DNA of 64,000 bases, from contig CAVPYY010000006.1 of assembly GCA_963710135.1 (NCBI GenBank), positions 930,001 to 994,000 on the forward strand, read 5' to 3'. The translations under genes and the position numbers were made by a program. The notes beneath the pieces are model-generated. The model was not told where the DNA came from. It saw only the letters and a program-made list of their open reading frames with translations, and did no database searches. The stretch comes from SG8-30 sp963710135. GTDB taxonomy: Bacteria; Pseudomonadota; Gammaproteobacteria; Steroidobacterales; Steroidobacteraceae. Shown here piece after piece: positions 7,956 to 17,123 of the stretch (positions within the stretch are counted from its first letter, which is position 1; each line of letters starts with the position of its first letter).

Positions 7956-10900
7956 TCAGGCCTGCCCCGACCTCGCGCCGACGTCGGCGGCCTCGGGCCC
8001 CACCTTCGGCGCGCTCTCGCGCAGCCTGGCGATGACACCCTTCAGGTAGTGCGGCGACACGTGGTCGCGGGCGACCAGCGTGTACACCGCGGGCACCACG
8101 AACAGCGTCAGCATCACCGAGATGGTCGTCCCGTAGAACACCACGACGCCGATCGGTTCGCGCTGCTCGTAGCCCGCGCCGCTGGCCAGCAGGAAGGGAA
8201 TGGCGCCGAAGGCCGTGCACAGGCTGGTCATCAGCACCGGACGCAAGCGGATGGCGGACGCGCGGATCACGGCCTCGGTCCGCTCCAGCCCCTGGTCGCG
8301 CAGCTGGTTGGCGAACTCGACGATCAGCACGCCGTTCTTGGCCGCGATGCCGATCAGCATGATCATCGCGATCTGGCTGAACACGTTGATCGACAGGTTG
8401 AACAGCCACAGGCCGGCGAGCGCGCCGATCACGGCCAGCGGCACCGTGGTCATGATCACCGCAGGGTGCCGGAAGCTCTCGAACTGGGCCGCGAGCACCA
8501 GGAACACGACCGCGAGCGCGAATGCGAACGTCGACCAGAGCTGGCCGCGCGAGCGCAGATACTCGCGGGATTCGCCGTCGAAGGACAGCCGCGCACTCGA
8601 CGGCAGCTCGTCGCGAACCAGCTGCTGGATGTAGTCGACGGCCTCGCCGATCGAGTAGCCGGGCGCCAGGTCGGCGTCGATGGTGATCGCGCGCAGCCGG
8701 TCGAAGCGATTCAGCTCGATTGCGCCGGCCGTTTCCTCCAGCCGGACCAGGTTCGCCAGCGGCACGAGATCACCGCTGCGGTCGGAGCGGACGTAGAGGT
8801 TCTGCAGGTCCGACGGCGACGCCCGATCCTGCGACTCGCCCTGCAGGATCACGTTGTACTCCCGGCCGCGGTCGACGTAGGTGGTCACGATGCGCGAGCC
8901 GAGCACGGTCTCGAGCGTCCGGCCGACGGTCTGCAGGGAGACGCCGAGCTCCGCCGCGCGATCGCGGTCGACGGAAATGCGGATCTGCGGCTTGCGCTCG
9001 TCGTAGTTCGTATCGACGTTCACCAGCCCCGGGTTCTCGGCCGCCTTCTCCACCAGCCGATCGCTCCAGGCGGCCAGCGTCTCGTAGTCGGGACCGCCGA
9101 TGACGACCTGCAGCGGCTGCCCGAAGCCGCGGAACCGCAGTCCCTGCGGCGTGAACACGAAGCCGCGCACGCCGGGCAGCTGCCCGATCTCGCGCATCAT
9201 CAGGCGCGCGAACTCCTGTGCCGAGACGTCGCGCTCACCCCAGTCGGCCAGCACCACCCAGCCGCGCACGGCGTTCACTTCCGCCCCGCCGCCACCGCCG
9301 CCGGAGCCGATGCGCAGCGAGAAGCGCTTGACCACGCCGGCGTCCATCTGCCGATAGAGGATGTCCTCGAGGGCGTAGAGCTGCTTTTCGCTGTACTCGA
9401 GGCTGGCGCCCTCGGGCGCATTGAGCCCGACGAACACCACGCCGCGATCCTCGGTGGGCGCGAACTCGGAGGGCAGCGCCCGGAAGGCCAGCGCGGCGAC
9501 CGCCATCAGCGCCACGGTGCCGCCGATGATCAGCCACGGCCGGCGGATCAGGCTGCCGAGCTTGCGCTCGTACCAGGCCGCCAGCCTCTTGAAGAAACCA
9601 TCGACCGCCAGCGCGAAGCCGGCGCGCTGCTCGCCCGCGCGGAACATGCGCGACGCCATCGCCGGCGTCAGCGACAGCGCGACCAGCGAGGAAAACAGCA
9701 CCGCCGCCGCCAGCGTGAAGCCGAACTCGCGGAACAGCTGTCCGAGCGCGCCCGGCAGGAACGAGATCGGCACGAACACGGACACCAGCACGAGGGTCGT
9801 GGCGATCACCGCGAAGCCGATCTCGCGGCTGCCGTCGAGGGCGGCGATCAGCGGCGGCTGGCCGAGCTCGATGCGCCTGAAGATGTTCTCCAGCACCACG
9901 ATCGCGTCGTCCACCACCAGGCCGATCGCCAGCACCAGCCCGAGCAGCGTCAGCACGTTGATCGAGTAGCCCATCGCGTTCATGAACGCGAGGGTCGCGA
10001 TGATGGAAACCGGGATCGTCACCGCCGGGATCAGCGTGGCGCGCACGTTGCCGAGGAAGGCGTAGATGACGATCAGCACCAGGGTCAGCGAGATGCCGAG
10101 CGCGATGCCCACCTCGCGCAGCGAGGCCTTGATGAACACCGAGCGGTCGACGTTGGTGCCGAGCTCCATGCCTTCGGGCAGGTCGCGCTGCAGCCGCTCC
10201 ACCACCTTGTGGACCGCGTCGGCGACCTCCAGCGTGTTGGCCCTCGACATCTGGACGATGCCGAAGCTGATGCCGGAGACACCGTTGGCGCGGGAGACCG
10301 AGCGCTCGTTCTCGGCACCGAGGCGGACGTCGGCGACGTCGCCGAGGCGCACCAGGTAGCCGTCCGCGCCGCGTCCCAGCACCAGCTGGCGGAAGTCCTC
10401 CACGCGGGTGAGGCCGGTGTCGGTCCTCAGCGAGAACTCCCGTTCGGTGGACTCGAGCCGTCCCGCCGGCAACTCGACGTTCTCGCGCCGGAGCGCCGAC
10501 TCGATGTCGGTAACGGTCAGGCCGCGTGCCGCCAGGCCCTGGCGGTCGATCCACACCCGCACCGCGTAGCGCCGGGCGCCACCGATGCGCACCCGCGCCA
10601 CGCCCGGCGCCGCGGACAGCTGGTCGACCAGCACGCGCTCGGCGTAGTCGGTGAGCTCGAGCGCCGAGAGCCGGTCGCTGGTCAACGCCAGGTACATGAT
10701 GGGCTCGGCGTCGGCCTCGGTCTTGGCGATGTCCGGCGGGTCCGCCTCGGGGGGCAGGTCGTCCGCGACGCGCGCGACGCGGTCGCGGATGTCGTTGGTG
10801 GCCGCGTCGATGTCGCGGTCGGCGGCGAACTCGACGGTGATGTCCGAGCGCTCGTCGCGCGAGCTCGAAACGATCTTCTCGATGCCCTCGAGGCCGGCGA

Positions 10901-11111
10901 TGCGGTCCTCGATCACCTGCGTGATCTTCTCTTCGACGATGTTCGCGCCGGCGCCGACGTAGGAGGTGGAGATGGACACGATCGGCGGGTCGACGTCGGG
11001 ATACTCGCGCACCGCCAGCCGGGTCAGCGAGACCAGCCCGAGGATCACCAGCATCAGGCTGATGACCGTGGCGAAGACCGGACGATGGATCGAGATCTCG
11101 GAGAGCTTCAT
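7956..11111 (-). CDS. RND efflux permease, HAE-1/AcrB type
   Basis: 1051 residues, the usual length for a proton-driven inner-membrane pump of the AcrB/MexB type that exports drugs or other amphiphiles through a tripartite complex. It starts MKLSEISIHRPVFATVISLM with the first membrane helix, followed by the two large periplasmic loops and two sets of membrane helices. The proton-relay aspartate pair is visible in the LAIGLVVDDAIVVLENI helix. The frame is intact over 3.1 kb, unlike many neighbours. Its start overlaps the stop of the adaptor gene by 4 bases. No outer-membrane factor gene is adjacent, so it probably shares a TolC homologue encoded elsewhere. Confidence 0.95.
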   Translation of the reverse strand: MKLSEISIHRPVFATVISLMLVILGLVSLTRLAVREYPDVDPPIVSISTSYVGAGANIVEEKITQVIEDRIAGLEGIEKIVSSSRDERSDITVEFAADRDIDAATNDIRDRVARVADDLPPEADPPDIAKTEADAEPIMYLALTSDRLSALELTDYAERVLVDQLSAAPGVARVRIGGARRYAVRVWIDRQGLAARGLTVTDIESALRRENVELPAGRLESTEREFSLRTDTGLTRVEDFRQLVLGRGADGYLVRLGDVADVRLGAENERSVSRANGVSGISFGIVQMSRANTLEVADAVHKVVERLQRDLPEGMELGTNVDRSVFIKASLREVGIALGISLTLVLIVIYAFLGNVRATLIPAVTIPVSIIATLAFMNAMGYSINVLTLLGLVLAIGLVVDDAIVVLENIFRRIELGQPPLIAALDGSREIGFAVIATTLVLVSVFVPISFLPGALGQLFREFGFTLAAAVLFSSLVALSLTPAMASRMFRAGEQRAGFALAVDGFFKRLAAWYERKLGSLIRRPWLIIGGTVALMAVAALAFRALPSEFAPTEDRGVVFVGLNAPEGASLEYSEKQLYALEDILYRQMDAGVVKRFSLRIGSGGGGGGAEVNAVRGWVVLADWGERDVSAQEFARLMMREIGQLPGVRGFVFTPQGLRFRGFGQPLQVVIGGPDYETLAAWSDRLVEKAAENPGLVNVDTNYDERKPQIRISVDRDRAAELGVSLQTVGRTLETVLGSRIVTTYVDRGREYNVILQGESQDRASPSDLQNLYVRSDRSGDLVPLANLVRLEETAGAIELNRFDRLRAITIDADLAPGYSIGEAVDYIQQLVRDELPSSARLSFDGESREYLRSRGQLWSTFAFALAVVFLVLAAQFESFRHPAVIMTTVPLAVIGALAGLWLFNLSINVFSQIAMIMLIGIAAKNGVLIVEFANQLRDQGLERTEAVIRASAIRLRPVLMTSLCTAFGAIPFLLASGAGYEQREPIGVVVFYGTTISVMLTLFVVPAVYTLVARDHVSPHYLKGVIARLRESAPKVGPEAADVGARSGQA

Positions 11112-12220
11112 GGCTCGGCGCCCGCCACCGCGACGGCGCCGCCGGCTTCGGTCACCGTGCTGCCTTCACGGATCTTCTGGGTGCCCTGCACGACCACGCG
11201 CTGGCCCTCGGTGACGCCGGCGACCAGTTCGACCCGGCCCGGCTCACGGCGGCCGATGGTCACTTCGCGCCGGGCGACCACGCCGTCCTCGACGACGAAG
11301 ACGAACACCTGGCCGCGCTCTGGGACCAGTGCCGACTCCGGCACCACGAGTGCCGGGGCGGGCTCGCGCGACAGGCGCACGGCCATGAACATGCCGGGCT
11401 TCAGCAGGCCTTCGGCGTTCGGCAACTCGGCGCGCACGGTGACCGAGCGCGCCACCGGATCGACGCGGGAATCGACCGAGCCCACCTGACCCTCGAAGGT
11501 CCGCCCGGGGTAGGCCACGCTGGTCGCGGTGACCGGCAAGCCGCTGTCGAGTATCGACAGGAATATCTCCGGAACGGCGAAGTCGAGCTTCATGACGCTG
11601 GTGTCGTCGAGCGTGGTGATCACCGTGCCGGGATTGATGAGGCTGCCCACGCTGACCTGGCGCAGGCCGACGCGGCCGGAAAAGGGCGCCCGGATCACGG
11701 TGTCCGCGACGCGCGACTGCGCCGCCGCGACGCGCGCGCGATTGGCCGCCAGCGTCGCCTCGATCTGCTCGAGCTGCGATTCGGACAGGGCCTGGCGGGC
11801 AAACAGGTCGCGGCTGCGGGTGAAGGTCGACTGGCTCTCCTTGAGCGCCGCCTCCGCGGCGGCGAGGTCGGCACGGGCCTGCGCGCCGTCGAGTTCGACG
11901 AGCACCTCGCCCTGGCGAACCTTCTGGCCTTCCTGGAAGCGCACCGCCGTCACCGTATTGGCGGCCTTGCTGGTGACGTCGACCGCCTCGTTGGCACGCG
12001 CGGTGCCGAGCGCTTCCACCTGCACCGCGAGCGGCAGCAGCTCTACCGGGGCGGTCACGACGCCGACCGCCTGCTGGCTGAGGGCACGGGCTCCACCGGC
12101 CGCGGCGGCCGGCGGGCCCCGCATGCCGGCAGCGGGCTCGGGCCGCCGGCTGGTGTAGACGTAGGCGATCGCAGCGCTGACGGCGATCACGATGGCAAGT
12201 GTCAGCGCGCGGCTCGACAT
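11108..12220 (-). CDS. RND efflux periplasmic adaptor (membrane fusion protein)
   Basis: 370 residues. An N-terminal hydrophobic segment (residues 5-25) anchors or exports it. A lipoyl-type hairpin follows (VLVELDGAQARADLAAAEAAL) with a coiled-coil arm, then the beta-barrel region around RAPFSGRVGLRQVSVGSLIN. It links the RND permease to an outer-membrane channel. It is first in the two-gene operon and overlaps the permease start. Upstream on the minus strand there is a GATACT box about 40 bases before the start and a purine-rich GAGAGAAA ribosome-binding stretch. The substrate cannot be predicted and no local regulator is adjacent. Confidence 0.93.
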   Translation of the reverse strand: MSSRALTLAIVIAVSAAIAYVYTSRRPEPAAGMRGPPAAAAGGARALSQQAVGVVTAPVELLPLAVQVEALGTARANEAVDVTSKAANTVTAVRFQEGQKVRQGEVLVELDGAQARADLAAAEAALKESQSTFTRSRDLFARQALSESQLEQIEATLAANRARVAAAQSRVADTVIRAPFSGRVGLRQVSVGSLINPGTVITTLDDTSVMKLDFAVPEIFLSILDSGLPVTATSVAYPGRTFEGQVGSVDSRVDPVARSVTVRAELPNAEGLLKPGMFMAVRLSREPAPALVVPESALVPERGQVFVFVVEDGVVARREVTIGRREPGRVELVAGVTEGQRVVVQGTQKIREGSTVTEAGGAVAVAGAEP

Positions 12221-12329
12221 AAGGGTTTCTCTCGGAGCAGGGGCGGCGTGCGAAACGTCCTAGTATCGCAGCCAGACAACCCGGGTACCAAGCGGTTCGC
12301 AGCGGCCCCCGGCGCGGATGCAGGGCCGG

Positions 12330-12797
12330 TCAGAAGTACAGGCGCATGATCAGCTCGGCCGCGCAGGCCGGCTTGGACGCCCCGTCGATTTCCACCGTGT
12401 AGCTCTCGGTGACCTGCACGCCGCCTTCGATGCCCTCGACCGCGACCAGCACGCAGCGCGCCCGCACGCGCGACCCGACACGCACGGCGTTGGGGAAGCG
12501 CAGCTTGTTGATGCCGTAGTTGATGACGTTCTTCACGCCCGGGAACATCGGCTGCGATTCGTCCACCAGTCCGCGCAGCATCGGGTACAGCGACAGCGTC
12601 AGGTAGCCGTGCGCGATGGTGCCCGCATAGGGCGATTCGCCGGCGGCGCGCCGCGGATCGACGTGGATCCACTGCTGGTCGCCGGTCGCGCCTGCGAACG
12701 CATCCACTCTCTCCTGCGTGACTTCGAGCCAGGCGCTGACGTGCAGTTCCTGGCCGATACGGCCCTGCAGGTCGGCGAGTGCGGCGTCACGGCTCAT
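12330..12797 (-). CDS. MaoC-like (R)-specific enoyl-CoA hydratase
   Basis: 155 residues with a MaoC hot-dog fold. The active-site region contains the motif DQQWIHVDPRRA, followed by GTIAHGYLTLSLYP. This family hydrates trans-2-enoyl-CoA to (R)-3-hydroxyacyl-CoA. Lying directly downstream of phaC, it may supply PHA monomer from beta-oxidation as PhaJ does, which is an inference from context. An AGGAG sits just before the ATG and a TAGAAT box about 35 bases upstream, so it may also be expressed independently of phaEC. Confidence 0.88.
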   Translation of the reverse strand: MSRDAALADLQGRIGQELHVSAWLEVTQERVDAFAGATGDQQWIHVDPRRAAGESPYAGTIAHGYLTLSLYPMLRGLVDESQPMFPGVKNVINYGINKLRFPNAVRVGSRVRARCVLVAVEGIEGGVQVTESYTVEIDGASKPACAAELIMRLYF

Positions 12798-12836
12798 GGG
12801 CGGCTCCTGTCAGGTCATCGGGGCCGGCATTCTAAC

Positions 12837-13907
12837 TCAGCCGGCGACCGGCGCGCGCGCCGCCAGCCAGCAGGCCACCGCTTCCGGGACTTCCCGCGCC
12901 CGTCCGCTGACGTAGATGCCGATGTGCCCCCCGCGAAACGCGAATGTCTGGTAGTCCGTGCTGCCCACCAGGTCCTGCAGCGGGATCGACGCGCTCGGCG
13001 GCACCAGGTGATCCTGGGTGGCGTAGACATTGAAGACCGGGCAGCGGATGTCCTGCAGGCGCACTGCCCGCCCACCAAGTTCCAGCGTGCCATGCATCAG
13101 CCGGTTCTCCTGGAACAGCCACTTGATGAACTGCCGGAAGGTCTCGCCCGCCTGGTCCGGGCTGTCGAAGATCCACTTCTCCATGCGGACGAAGTTCTCG
13201 AGCTGCTTCGGGTCGTCGAGTATGTCGCCCAGTGCGACGTACTTCTGGCTGGTGAGGCGGAACGGCATCAACGACAGGAAGGTCAGGTTCAGCAGCTCGC
13301 CCGGCACGTTGCCCATGACGTCCACCATCCGGTCGACGTCCACGTCGCGCGCCCATTTCGAGAGCAGGTTCTCCGGCGTCTGGAAGTCGACCGGCGTCAC
13401 CATGGTGATCAGGTTGGCGACCTTCTCGGCGTGCAGGGCCGTGTAGCACAGGCTGAAGGTGCCACCCTGGCAGACGCCGAGCAGGTTGATGGCGCCCTGC
13501 GCGCTCTGCCGGCGCACCACGTCGACACAGCGGTCGAGATAGCCGTTGACATAGTCGTCGATCTCGAGAAAGCGGTCCGCACCGTCCGGATAGCCCCAGT
13601 CGATGAGGTAGACGTCGAGACCGCGCTCCAGCAGGCCGCGCACCATCGAGCGGTCGGGCTGCAGGTCGACCATGAAGGGACGGTTGACCAGTGCGTAGCA
13701 GATCAGCACCGGCGGCAGCCCGGCGTCCGCGGCGAGCGGCCGGTAGCGATACAGCGTCAGCTTGTCCTCGGCGTAGACCGCGTCCTTCTCGCTGCAACCG
13801 ACCGCCACCTCGCCGATGCCGGCGACGGCACCCACACCGCCGGCCAGCCGGCGCGAGAAGGCCAGGACTTCCTCGAGCGTCTGCCCGGGGTCGAGGACTG
13901 GCTTCAT
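12837..13907 (-). CDS. phaC: class III poly(3-hydroxyalkanoate) synthase subunit PhaC
   Basis: 356 residues, the size of class III PhaC. It polymerises (R)-3-hydroxyacyl-CoA into PHA granules together with PhaE. The lipase-like box GVCQGG places the nucleophile at Cys146. Asp299 (ATQDHLV) and His328 (RGGHIGIYV) complete the triad, at spacing expected for this class. A longer upstream frame exists, but ATG at 13907 overlaps the phaE stop by 4 bases, the normal phaEC coupling. The gene is intact. Expression probably depends on the promoter region upstream of phaE. Confidence 0.95.
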   Translation of the reverse strand: MKPVLDPGQTLEEVLAFSRRLAGGVGAVAGIGEVAVGCSEKDAVYAEDKLTLYRYRPLAADAGLPPVLICYALVNRPFMVDLQPDRSMVRGLLERGLDVYLIDWGYPDGADRFLEIDDYVNGYLDRCVDVVRRQSAQGAINLLGVCQGGTFSLCYTALHAEKVANLITMVTPVDFQTPENLLSKWARDVDVDRMVDVMGNVPGELLNLTFLSLMPFRLTSQKYVALGDILDDPKQLENFVRMEKWIFDSPDQAGETFRQFIKWLFQENRLMHGTLELGGRAVRLQDIRCPVFNVYATQDHLVPPSASIPLQDLVGSTDYQTFAFRGGHIGIYVSGRAREVPEAVACWLAARAPVAG

Positions 13908-14785
13908 GGCCGGGGTGAGCGGCGCAACTGCTCGACCTCCTCTTCGAGTTCGCGCATGCGCCGGCGCAGGGTATTCACTCGCTTCAGCAGCGTGTTCACC
14001 TCGCTGCGGGTCGGCATGTCGAAGGAACGGGCCCAATCCTCCATCTGCCTGCGCTGCTCGGCCTTCAGCTCCATCAGCGCGTCGTTGAGCTCGGCCTGCG
14101 CCTTGGCGAAACCGGGACCGTGGGCCGCGGCGGCATAGGCTTCCTCGCCACTGTCGACCCAGAGGTCATAGAGGGCCCGCATGCTGCCGGGCGCCGAGTC
14201 GCCCTGCCCGGCCCGCACGACCCGGTTCGCCAGGCGCTGCACCGCATCGCCGGACACGGCCGTCAGCACCTCGCCGAATCGGGCCAGCGCCTGTTGATAG
14301 CGTGTCCAGGCCCGGACCAGCCGGTCGGTGGATTCCTGGCGCTCGCGGCTCGGACCGAGTGCCGGAAACGCTCCGCCGCCCCGCGGATCCCCGCCGGCGA
14401 GGCTGCGCCAGGCCTCGAACAGGTCGCCACCGCCCGCCGGGCCGCCGTACAACTTGGTGAAGCCGGCCGTGAACGTATCCTTGAGCGCGTCCAGCTGGCG
14501 CGCGAGTTCGCGGGAATCACCGCCGGGCTTCGCCGCCGTGGCGCCCTCCAGCGCCGACCAGAACTGCCGCACCACGCCCAGATAACCCTCGCCGAACTCC
14601 ATCATCTTGCGCGAGAGCTCTGCGGCCGACTCGGGCAGCGGCGCCCCCGCCTGCAGAAACGGCATGGCGCCGGCGAAGGGCGGCGGCGGCGGCGCGGGCT
14701 GTCCCGCCAGGAATGGCTGCCAGAACTCCTGCTGCGCCTTCATCAGGCCCTCGAGCCAGGCCGTTTGAGGATCCTTGTCGCTCAT
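13904..14785 (-). CDS. phaE: class III PHA synthase subunit PhaE
   Basis: 293 residues from the chosen start MSDKDPQTAW, which has GGGAGG 9 bases upstream; a longer frame begins at 14815. PhaE is the non-catalytic partner required for class III PhaC activity. Visible features are an N-terminal WLEGLMKAQQEFWQPF segment, a proline-rich stretch, helical central sequence, and a C-terminal coiled coil (VNTLLKRVNTLRRRMRELEEE) as in other PhaE proteins. It overlaps phaC by 4 bases. It is divergent from the phasin gene, with two TTGC-N3-GCAA dyads in the intervening region. Confidence 0.9.
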   Translation of the reverse strand: MSDKDPQTAWLEGLMKAQQEFWQPFLAGQPAPPPPPFAGAMPFLQAGAPLPESAAELSRKMMEFGEGYLGVVRQFWSALEGATAAKPGGDSRELARQLDALKDTFTAGFTKLYGGPAGGGDLFEAWRSLAGGDPRGGGAFPALGPSRERQESTDRLVRAWTRYQQALARFGEVLTAVSGDAVQRLANRVVRAGQGDSAPGSMRALYDLWVDSGEEAYAAAAHGPGFAKAQAELNDALMELKAEQRRQMEDWARSFDMPTRSEVNTLLKRVNTLRRRMRELEEEVEQLRRSPRP

Positions 14786-14816
14786 TGCCAGTTGCCTCCC
14801 GATGGCTGCGCCCACC

Positions 14817-14831
14817 TGTTGCGATGCAAGA
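14817..14831. promoter_or_regulatory. putative PhaR-type operator upstream of phaE
   Basis: TGTTGCGATGCAAGA contains TTGC-GAT-GCAA, the same 4+3+4 dyad as the box at the phasin promoter; the outer pair is imperfect. It lies about 30 bases before the phaE ATG. Regulation of phaEC by PhaR through this site is an inference. Confidence 0.45.
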
Positions 14832-14965
14832 GAATCAGCTGCGCAATCTGCCCCAGGCGGCGCTGCTCACGGCTGACAGAAGTTCTTCAAGCCATTGATA
14901 TAAAGACGATTAAATCCGATCGACAGCAGACCGGAACCGGCCTCGTAGCGGTGCTCGAAAATTCT

Positions 14966-14996
14966 TGTTGCACCGCAACATGATCTGCTTTACACT
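14966..14996 (+). promoter_or_regulatory. phasin promoter with overlapping dyad (putative PhaR operator)
   Basis: TTGCAC at 14968-14973 and TACACT at 14991-14996 are separated by 17 bases, a good sigma-70 promoter. The perfect dyad TGTTGC-ACC-GCAACA (14966-14980) covers the -35 box. PhaR proteins are known to repress phasin genes by binding TGC-rich dyads at the promoter, and phaR lies just downstream. A repressor bound here would block RNA polymerase. Confidence 0.65.
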
Positions 14997-15058
14997 TCAT
15001 CCCGAACGTGACCGAAATGGCTGTCACGGATGACCCAAGATTCGCCGAGGACCCAAAC

Positions 15059-15418
15059 ATGACCAAGCAGACCTACGATTTCAATGCGTTTGTGGACGCG
15101 TCCAAGAAGGCGATGGCGCCGGCCATCAAGTTCAATGAACTGGCGGTGCAGGGCTTCGAGCGCGTCGCCCGTCAGCAGTATGCCTTCGCCGGCGAGATGC
15201 TGGAGATCGCGATCAAGCAGATGCAGCTGCCGACCCAGGTCAAGGACTACAACGAGCTGACCTCCAGGCAGGTGGAGCTGACGACCCAGCTGGTCGAGAA
15301 GACCACCCAGCGCTCGCAGGACTTCATCAAGCTCGCCACCGAACAGCAGGCCGAGATGACCAAGCTGTTCGACACCACTGTCGCCGAAGCGACGGCGACT
15401 GCCAAGAAGGCCGCCTAG
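15059..15418 (+). CDS. phaP: phasin
   Basis: 119 residues starting MTKQTYDFNAFVDASKKAM, with GAGGA 9 bases upstream; a longer in-frame start at 15008 lacks support. Phasins coat PHA granules and limit their size. The protein is an amphipathic helix bundle with few aromatic residues and heptad-like runs (ELTSRQVELTTQLVEKTTQR) and an Ala/Lys C-terminus, as in the phasin family. It is divergent from phaEC, is followed by a strong terminator and then phaR, and so forms a single-gene unit under its own promoter. Confidence 0.9.
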   Translation: MTKQTYDFNAFVDASKKAMAPAIKFNELAVQGFERVARQQYAFAGEMLEIAIKQMQLPTQVKDYNELTSRQVELTTQLVEKTTQRSQDFIKLATEQQAEMTKLFDTTVAEATATAKKAA

Positions 15419-15441
15419 GACCTCTTGCAACGGCCCCCCTC

Positions 15442-15474
15442 GGGACGGCGCGCCTCCGGGCCGCCGTCCCTTTT
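15442..15474 (+). terminator. rho-independent terminator after phaP
   Basis: GGGACGGCG (15442-15450) pairs with CGCCGTCCC (15462-15470) across an 11-base loop and is followed by TTTT and then CGTTT. It separates phaP from phaR. Confidence 0.8.
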
Positions 15475-15574
15475 CGTTTGCGCTGCGGGAATCCCCGGGC
15501 CGAAGAATTTCCTGCGGTGGCAGAGACTTGGACAAGCCGCGTGCGCTGCAGTAACGCGCCGCAGCATGATCCGG

Positions 15575-15580
15575 TAGACT
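15575..15580 (+). promoter_or_regulatory. -10 element of phaR, leaderless arrangement
   Basis: TAGACT ends exactly six bases before the phaR ATG at 15587, and no Shine-Dalgarno sequence is visible. Transcription would begin at or next to the A of the ATG. Confidence 0.45.
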
Positions 15581-15586
15581 TTGTTC

Positions 15587-16156
15587 ATGAGCCAGGAACG
15601 CCTGATCAAGAAGTACGCCAACCGGCGGCTTTACGATGCCTCGCATCAGCAAGCACGTCACGCTCGGCGACATCCGCGAGCTGATCGTCGCGCGGCGAGA
15701 AGATCCGGGTGGTCGAGGACAAGACCAACGAGGACATCACCCGCCTGATCCTGCTGCAGGTCATCGCCGAGCAGGAGCAGTTCGGCAAGCCCATCCTCAG
15801 CTCGCAGCTGCTCGAGTCGATCATCCGCTTCTATGGCGGCCCGATGCACGACTTCATGGGCCGCTATCTCGAGAAGAGCGTGGAGGGGTTCATCGGTCAG
15901 CAGGACGCGCTGCAGAAGCAGTTCACGCAGATGCTCGCATGCCGCGCCGCCGCCGATGAATGCGATGGCCGACCTCGCACGCCAGAACATGGAACTGTGG
16001 ACGAAAATGCAGGAGAGCATGTTCGGCGCTTTCCTCGGCCCGCGCGGCGGATCGTCCAAGGCCGCGGGCGAGGCGGAGGCGGAGCCCGATCCGGACCAGG
16101 AGCCGGACGAGGAGCCGGAATCCGGGGACGCCCGATCCGGCAAGCCGGCTCGCTGA
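15587..16156 (+). CDS. phaR: PHA synthesis repressor PhaR (three frame changes)
   Basis: PhaR binds DNA through its N-terminal domain and PHA through its accumulation domain, and so derepresses phasin when granules form. The sequence starts MSQERLIKKYANRRLYD, the diagnostic PhaR N-terminus. It then changes frame near 15636 (HVTLGDIRELIVAR), again near 15705 (RVVEDKTNEDITRLILLQVI to FTQMLA) and again near 15935 (NAMADLARQNMELWTKM to the stop). Joined, the pieces give about 190 residues in correct family order, ending in an acidic Glu/Pro/Asp-rich tail. Each junction needs a one-base correction, so I treat them as sequence errors. Targets are probably the dyads at 14817 and 14966. Confidence 0.82.
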
Positions 16157-16160
16157 GCGG

Positions 16161-17013
16161 CTAGGCCCCCGAGGCCTGCGCGGTTTCCCAGGCGAGCATC
16201 GCCCGCTTGCGGTCCACACCCCACCGATAGCCCCCGAGCGCGCCGTCGCGACGCAGCACGCGGTGACAGGGAATGAGGAACGCGACCGGGTTGCGCCCGA
16301 CCGCCTGCCCGACCGCGCGGCTGGCGCCTGCCTGCCCGATGGCGCGCGCGATGTGGCCGTAGTCGAGGGCCGCGTTCGCACCGAGCTTCAGCAGCGCCTC
16401 CCACACCCGCACCTGGAAGTTGGTGCCGCGCACGTCGAGGGCCAGGCGGCCGCGCCGCTGCCCGAACACCTGCTCCGCGACACGCCCTGCGCTCGCGTCG
16501 TCGCGCGTGAGCCGGGCGCCGGGCATGCGCGCCGCCAGTTCTTCGATGGCGGTCCGCTCGCCGGCATCCACGAAGGCGAGCCACGCGAGACCGCGCCCGA
16601 GTGGCGGCAAAGTGACCCGTGCCAAAGGGTGTCGTGGCAAAGCCGTGCGCAAGCTCCAGTCCGGCGCCGCCGGTCTTGTACTCGCCCGGGGTCACCGCCT
16701 CGAAACTCACGAACAGGTCGTGAAGCCTGCCGGGCCCGGACAGCCCGGCCTCCCAGGCCGCGGCAATCACCGACTCGCCGCGCGTCAGCGAACCCTGCGC
16801 CGCCAGCAGCGCCAGGCGCTTCACGTACCGGGTCGGAGGGAGTCCCGCCCAGCGCGCGAACTCGCGCGAGAAATGCGCCGGACTGAGACCGGCCACCGAC
16901 GCGAGCTCGGCGAGATCCGGCTGCTCGCGAAAGTTCTCGTCCACGTAGCGAATCACCTTCGCCATCCGCGCGTAGCTCGCCGTGCCTTCGGTCGTCACCT
17001 GCGTCACTCCCAT
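16161..17013 (-). CDS. Ada-like regulator: AraC HTH plus O6-methylguanine-DNA methyltransferase (one frame change)
   Basis: The N-terminal part is an AraC-type helix-turn-helix (IRYVDENFREQPDLAELASV, then VTPGEYKTGG). The C-terminal part is a methyltransferase domain with the IPCHRV active-site cysteine near 16260. The two lie in different frames joined near 16620-16630, in the order seen in Ada proteins that lack the N-terminal zinc domain. The methyltransferase part repairs O6-methylguanine by suicidal transfer to its cysteine; the HTH would activate alkylation-response genes. The start is ATG at 17013 with AGGGGG upstream. If the frame change is genuine, the repair domain would be cut off. 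A single error is more likely. Confidence 0.82.
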
Positions 17014-17111
17014 CTGCTGCCCCCTGGCGGCGACGATGCGCCGAGCGGCGCCACGCCGCAACCCGGTCCATGCTCCCCGCTGCCAGGGGCGTGCCCGGCT
17101 CCGGGGGTTGC

Positions 17112-17117
17112 TACACT
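17112..17117 (+). promoter_or_regulatory. -10 element of glgA, leaderless arrangement
   Basis: TACACT ends six bases before the GTG at 17124 and there is no ribosome-binding site. It is one of several genes in the window with this geometry. Confidence 0.4.
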
Positions 17118-17123
17118 TCGCCG

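Noticed and set aside
7575..11489. A 1304-residue plus-strand frame opposite the RND permease
   Set aside because: Composition is His/Arg/Gln-rich shadow sequence; the RND permease on the other strand is unmistakable and intact.
16161..16652. Methyltransferase as a gene separate from the AraC domain
   Set aside because: The two parts are in Ada order with the break inside the normal linker, and one-base errors are frequent here. A single gene is the simpler reading.
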